Of a stretch of 9,695 nt of DNA, positions 6,911-9,695 are shown piece by piece; position 1 is the first letter of the stretch; each line of letters begins with the position of its first letter. A program made the translations under genes and the position numbers. The notes under the pieces were generated by a model, which worked only from the letters and a program-made list of their open reading frames with translations, was not told the DNA's origin and ran no database searches. The DNA is from Clostridiales bacterium. Lineage in GTDB: Bacteria > Bacillota > Clostridia > Oscillospirales > Acutalibacteraceae. The stretch covers positions 17,538 through 27,232 of the forward strand of contig JAHZES010000005.1 of assembly GCA_019421725.1 (NCBI GenBank), read 5' to 3'.

Positions 6911-7720
6911 ATGTTGGAGCAGCAGAATTCTTGCGAAGCAAAGAGAGCGGCGTTTTTGCGTGTGGCAATCGCGTTCGCGGCGGCCGGGATGATAGTATGG
7001 GCGTTGCTGCCCACTGTGTGCTTTTCTATTTTTAATTTGGGAACGGCTGCGCTGTTAGCCGTATTTTTTCCGGTTTTCCTTGCGGCTGTTTTTTGGCCGT
7101 ACGTGCGCCGCGGCTGTCTCCGGCTACGCCGGAAGAAGACGGGGAAATGGCTGCTGCGCCTGGTGGCGGTGCTGCTTGCCATGGGAGCAGGCTTCGGAGC
7201 GACTGTTGTCGGTATGATGATCTCGGCGGCGCACAGCGGAGCAGAAGACAGCCGCGCTCTGCCGGTGATCGTGCTCGGATGCCAGACCAACGGCTATGCG
7301 CCGTCTCCGATGCTGCTTTCGCGTCTGCAAAAGGCAAAGGAATATCTGGACAGGCATCCGGAAGCAGTTGCGATCGTCTCTGGAGGCATGGGGGGAAACG
7401 AGGGTGTTTCCGAAGCGGAGTCCATGCGGGCGTGGCTTGAACGGAACGGGATTGAACCGGAAAGGATCCTAAAGGAAGATCAGTCTGCCAGCACGGAGGA
7501 AAATATTCGGTTTTCGGTACAGCTGATGAACAGGGAACGGCTCGGTACACAGGCGCTGATCGTGACCGACTGGTGGCATGAATGGCGCGCGTCTTACTGG
7601 GCGCGGAAAAACGGCATTCTGGCCGCGGCAGAGCCTTGTGCAACCTGGGCGCCGCTGCTTCCGGTCTTTTTTGCGCGCGAGCTTTGCGGCGTTGTTCGGC
7701 TGCTATTGGCGGGGTATTAA
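6911..7720 (+). CDS. YdcF/SanA/ElyC family (DUF218) membrane protein
   Basis: This 269-aa protein has three predicted N-terminal membrane helices (about 14-36, 41-63 and 81-105) and a C-terminal DUF218 domain (about 118-240), likely on the outer face. Domain motifs are PVIVLGCQTNGYAPSPML (118-135), IVSGGMGGNEGVSEAESM (155-172), ASTEENIRFS (193-202) and LIVTDWWHEWRA (216-227). Relatives ElyC and SanA in Escherichia coli affect envelope integrity and polyprenyl-carrier metabolism; a similar envelope role here is inferred. The ATG at 6911 has AAGGA 8 bases upstream. The frame is open from a GTG at 6860 that overlaps the preceding stop but has no ribosome binding site. It is probably in one transcript with the upstream metallophosphoesterase. 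No strong terminator follows; the small hairpin at 7749-7767 is the only candidate. Confidence 0.9.
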   Translation: MLEQQNSCEAKRAAFLRVAIAFAAAGMIVWALLPTVCFSIFNLGTAALLAVFFPVFLAAVFWPYVRRGCLRLRRKKTGKWLLRLVAVLLAMGAGFGATVVGMMISAAHSGAEDSRALPVIVLGCQTNGYAPSPMLLSRLQKAKEYLDRHPEAVAIVSGGMGGNEGVSEAESMRAWLERNGIEPERILKEDQSASTEENIRFSVQLMNRERLGTQALIVTDWWHEWRASYWARKNGILAAAEPCATWAPLLPVFFARELCGVVRLLLAGY

Positions 7721-7748
7721 AAATATATCGAAAATGCTGGCGGCGAAC

Positions 7749-7767
7749 GGTCAGGCGTTGACCTTTT
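7749..7767 (+). terminator. Weak candidate terminator, or operator, overlapping the rpe -35
   Basis: GGTCAG (7749-7754) and TTGACC (7758-7763) pair as a 6-bp stem with one G-U pair and a GCG loop, followed by TTTT. The stem is short and the T tract brief, so termination would be inefficient. The right arm is also the -35 box of the rpe promoter, so the symmetry could equally be an operator or chance. Confidence 0.25.
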
Positions 7768-7786
7768 GGCCCTGTTGCTATAAAAT
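7758..7786 (+). promoter_or_regulatory. rpe: Promoter of rpe and the RnfC-like gene
   Basis: TTGACC (7758-7763) and TAAAAT (7781-7786) each match the sigma-A consensus at 5 of 6 positions and are spaced by exactly 17 bases. The expected transcription start near 7793 gives a leader of about 72 bases before the rpe ATG. Confidence 0.75.
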
Positions 7787-7821
7787 AAAAAGCAGACAGC
7801 CCGCAAGGCGCTGCACTGCAG

Positions 7822-7840
7822 GAACCGTTGTGTGCGGTTC
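7822..7840 (+). repeat. Inverted repeat in the rpe leader
   Basis: GAACCG (7822-7827) and CGGTTC (7835-7840) are a perfect 6-bp inverted repeat with a 7-base loop. They lie in the predicted rpe leader, a few bases before the AAAAAAGGA ribosome binding site. No T tract follows, so it is not a terminator. It could be a leader hairpin or a protein-binding site, or have no role. Confidence 0.4.
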
Positions 7841-7864
7841 GTGAAAAAAGGATTGATACTCAGT

Positions 7865-8533
7865 ATGATTCAAATTGCTCCTTCGATTCTTTCCGCCGAT
7901 TTTGCGTCCCTCGGCAATGATATCCGCCGCATTGAACAGGCGGGAGCGGATATTGTCCATATCGATGTCATGGACGGCGTGTTTGTGCCAAATCTTTCGA
8001 TTGGATTACCGGTAGTGAAATGTGTGCGTCCGGTTTCCGCTCTGCCGTTCGACGTTCACCTGATGATTGTTGAACCGTGGAAGTATTTTGAGGCGTTTGC
8101 AAAGGCAGGTGCCGACTGGCTGACCTTTCATCTGGAAACATCATCAGATTCCGGCGTGATCTGCGCGGCGCTGCAGAAAATTAAAAGTCTTGGGATGAAG
8201 GCGGGGATCTCCATTAAACCGGCGACTCCGCCAGAAGAGGTTTTCCCGTTTCTTGATGAACTTGACCTTGTGCTGGTAATGACGGTAGAACCGGGATTCG
8301 GAAATCAAAAAATGATTCCGGAGTGCCTGAAAAAAGTCGGAATGATCCGACGGGAAGCAGAACGCCGCGGATTGTCTCCTCTGCTTTCTATCGATGGCGG
8401 CGTCAATGCCGCCACAGCGGAGACCGCGCGCGCCAGCGGGTGCGACATTATGGTGGCTGGCAGCGCAGTTTTCGGTGCAGAAGAGCCCGCACAGATGATT
8501 TCATTGCTGCGCGGGGAAAGTTTGGGCGGATGA
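7865..8533 (+). CDS. rpe: Ribulose-phosphate 3-epimerase
   Basis: This enzyme interconverts D-ribulose 5-phosphate and D-xylulose 5-phosphate in the cytosolic pentose phosphate pathway. The 222 residues form the expected TIM barrel and match the usual family length. Motifs are APSILSADF (5-13), HIDVMDG (H32, D34), DVHLM (H65), TVEPGFGNQ (140-148), SIDGG (D177) and the phosphate-binding end VAGSAVFGA (197-205). By family knowledge H32, D34, H65 and D177 hold the metal, and D34 and D177 are the acid/base pair; all are present. The ATG at 7865 follows AAGGA with a 12-base gap, slightly long; in-frame GTG and TTG codons upstream are worse placed. It has its own promoter and is followed after 34 bases by the RnfC-like gene, probably in the same transcript. 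Confidence 0.96.
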   Translation: MIQIAPSILSADFASLGNDIRRIEQAGADIVHIDVMDGVFVPNLSIGLPVVKCVRPVSALPFDVHLMIVEPWKYFEAFAKAGADWLTFHLETSSDSGVICAALQKIKSLGMKAGISIKPATPPEEVFPFLDELDLVLVMTVEPGFGNQKMIPECLKKVGMIRREAERRGLSPLLSIDGGVNAATAETARASGCDIMVAGSAVFGAEEPAQMISLLRGESLGG

Positions 8534-8567
8534 TTTTCAAAATCTGATTTGGAAAGGCGTGATTACG

Positions 8568-9695
8568 ATGCCTCATTTGCTGCTCCATCCCGGTGTTCGC
8601 ATTGACGATATGCGCGCAAGCGCGTTCAAGCGGCCGCTTTTGGTTTTGCCGGAGGGCAAGGAATTGCTGTTGCCGATTTGCCCGGCAAGAGAACGCGGCA
8701 CGGTTCAGGTGATTTCCAGGGGTGAGCGGGTTCGCCGCTTTGAACCGCTTGCCCGCGACGGAAGCGGCCTTCCGCTGTGCTATGCGCCGACGGCGGGAAC
8801 GGTTGACGAATGCGTGGAAAAAGAGATTCCCGGCAGGGGAAAAATGGTTTGCATTCGGCTGGTTCCGGGCGGCGGAGAGAACGCGGCCCGTACGCTTTCC
8901 CGGCCCAGCCGTACAGAAGCGACGCCGCAGAAGATTTTGCGTGCAGCGGGGCTTTTGAGCCTGAACGACGAAACAGACGGCGAACCTTTGCAGGAGAAGC
9001 TGGAGCGTTACTGCAGAGAGAAAATTGACGTTCTGGTTTGCGATGCATTGTGCGACGACCCGTTTATGGCAGACGGGCTCTGCGTACTGGCCGAAATGAC
9101 GGAAGAGGTTTGTGACGGCTTGCGGCTTGCGGCGAAGGCTTGCGGGTGCGAAAAAACGGTGATCGCCGTTTTTCGTGCGCAGGCTGCCGGCTTTGGAACG
9201 GTTCAACGCCTGAAGAGCAGGCTGGACGGCTGTGAGCTGCTGAATCTCAGCGGAAAATACCCGGTGTGGCCTGCGCTGAAAAGACTGCGCCGGTTTGCAG
9301 GAAAGGGCGTGGGACGAATCGGTGCGCAGGCTTGCCTTCAGCTCAGTCGTGCCGTTCGTCTTGGGCGTCCGGCAGAACGCTGTGTGGTGACGGTTTCCGG
9401 AGACGGTGTGCAGAAGCCGCAGAATCTCAGTGTACTGATCGGTACACCGGTTTCCGAAATTCTTGCAAATACAGCGCTTTCGGAAGAGGAGGATATTACC
9501 GCAGTTGCGGTACATGGCACTTTTGCCGGGCATGCGGTCGTAGATTTGGAAACGCCGGTGCTTGCCGATACCCGGTGCGTTTTGGCAATGACGCGCCGTG
9601 CGGACAGGAGAAAAAGCGGCTGCATCGGCTGCGGGCGGTGCAACGAGGTTTGCGGCGAGAACGTGTTCGTAAGCGAAGCCGGCCGGGCGGTAAGG
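8568..9695 (+). CDS. RnfC-like iron-sulfur protein with degenerate nucleotide/flavin site, 3' partial
   Basis: The first 376 residues follow the architecture of RnfC, the peripheral NADH-side subunit of the Rnf ferredoxin:NAD+ oxidoreductase. There is an N-terminal barrel-sandwich region starting HPGVRI (about 7-98), a Complex1_51K-like domain (about 122-265; IDVLVCDALCDDPFMAD aligns with the INGAECEPYLTAD region), an SLBB-type segment (VTVSGDGVQKPQNLSVLIGTPVSEIL, 274-299, here split in two: VTVSGDGVQKPQ, then NLSVLIGTPVSEIL) and a ferredoxin-type cluster motif CIGCGRC followed by VC (C352, C355, C358, C362). The glycine-rich GLGGAGFPT motif of RnfC is replaced by LLSLNDETDG near 129-138, and after KYP (230-232) the usual GGEKQ is missing. 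The fourth cluster Cys is followed by Gly, not the common Pro. The ATG at 8568 has AAAGG 10 bases upstream. The frame is open to the window end, where further Fe-S motifs are expected. Confidence 0.82.
   Translation, partial: MPHLLLHPGVRIDDMRASAFKRPLLVLPEGKELLLPICPARERGTVQVISRGERVRRFEPLARDGSGLPLCYAPTAGTVDECVEKEIPGRGKMVCIRLVPGGGENAARTLSRPSRTEATPQKILRAAGLLSLNDETDGEPLQEKLERYCREKIDVLVCDALCDDPFMADGLCVLAEMTEEVCDGLRLAAKACGCEKTVIAVFRAQAAGFGTVQRLKSRLDGCELLNLSGKYPVWPALKRLRRFAGKGVGRIGAQACLQLSRAVRLGRPAERCVVTVSGDGVQKPQNLSVLIGTPVSEILANTALSEEEDITAVAVHGTFAGHAVVDLETPVLADTRCVLAMTRRADRRKSGCIGCGRCNEVCGENVFVSEAGRAVR

Noticed and set aside
8448..9533. A 361-codon open frame on the minus strand
   Set aside because: It is antisense to rpe and the RnfC-like gene, with low-complexity Arg/Ala/Pro-rich content and no recognisable motif.
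1..9695. CRISPR array, phage genes or toxin-antitoxin pair
   Set aside because: No spaced direct repeats, phage structural motifs or small paired ORFs with ribosome binding sites were visible on either strand.

Overview
The window looks like core chromosome of a Clostridia-type Firmicute, most likely Oscillospirales/Ruminococcaceae. The evidence is a DnaD-type replication protein paired with a DnaC/DnaI-type helicase loader, a G5-M23 cell-wall hydrolase, Rnf-type electron-transport coding, AAGGAGG-like ribosome binding sites, TTG starts and short U-tract terminators. Most genes are GC-rich (about 58% in 60-base lines sampled by hand from the DnaD and RnfC-like genes). I saw no insertion sequence, CRISPR array or phage structural gene.

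Layout. (1) 2-747, plus: the end of a secreted G5/M23 peptidoglycan hydrolase, closed by a strong terminator. (2) 780-2995, plus: promoter, then a two-gene replication unit (DnaD-like protein, AAA+ helicase loader) ending in a bidirectional terminator. (3) 3025-4427, minus: a CrtO-like membrane acyltransferase family protein and, upstream of it, a YgjP-type (DUF45) zinc metallopeptidase. (4) 4480-4657, minus: tRNA-Arg(CCG) with its own promoter and a perfect 18-bp terminator hairpin. (5) 4772-5965, plus: a DUF3626 gene, lower in GC (about 46%) than its neighbours, with a separate promoter. (6) 6039-7720, plus: a membrane-associated-type metallophosphoesterase and a three-helix YdcF/SanA (DUF218) protein, probably co-transcribed. 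(7) 7758-9695, plus: a good sigma-A promoter, ribulose-phosphate 3-epimerase (rpe), then an RnfC-like iron-sulfur protein cut by the window end.

How the genes relate. The DnaD/loader pair would act together in loading the replicative helicase. The M23 hydrolase, metallophosphoesterase, YdcF-like protein and acyltransferase family protein all point to envelope work, but only the phosphoesterase/YdcF pair is arranged like an operon. The rpe/RnfC-like pair joins a pentose-phosphate enzyme to an electron-transport-like protein with no obvious biochemical link.

Two things deserve most attention. The RnfC-like protein keeps the RnfC architecture but has lost the glycine-rich nucleotide/flavin motif and much of the KYP region. 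The DUF3626 gene differs in composition from its surroundings and belongs to a family of unknown function.
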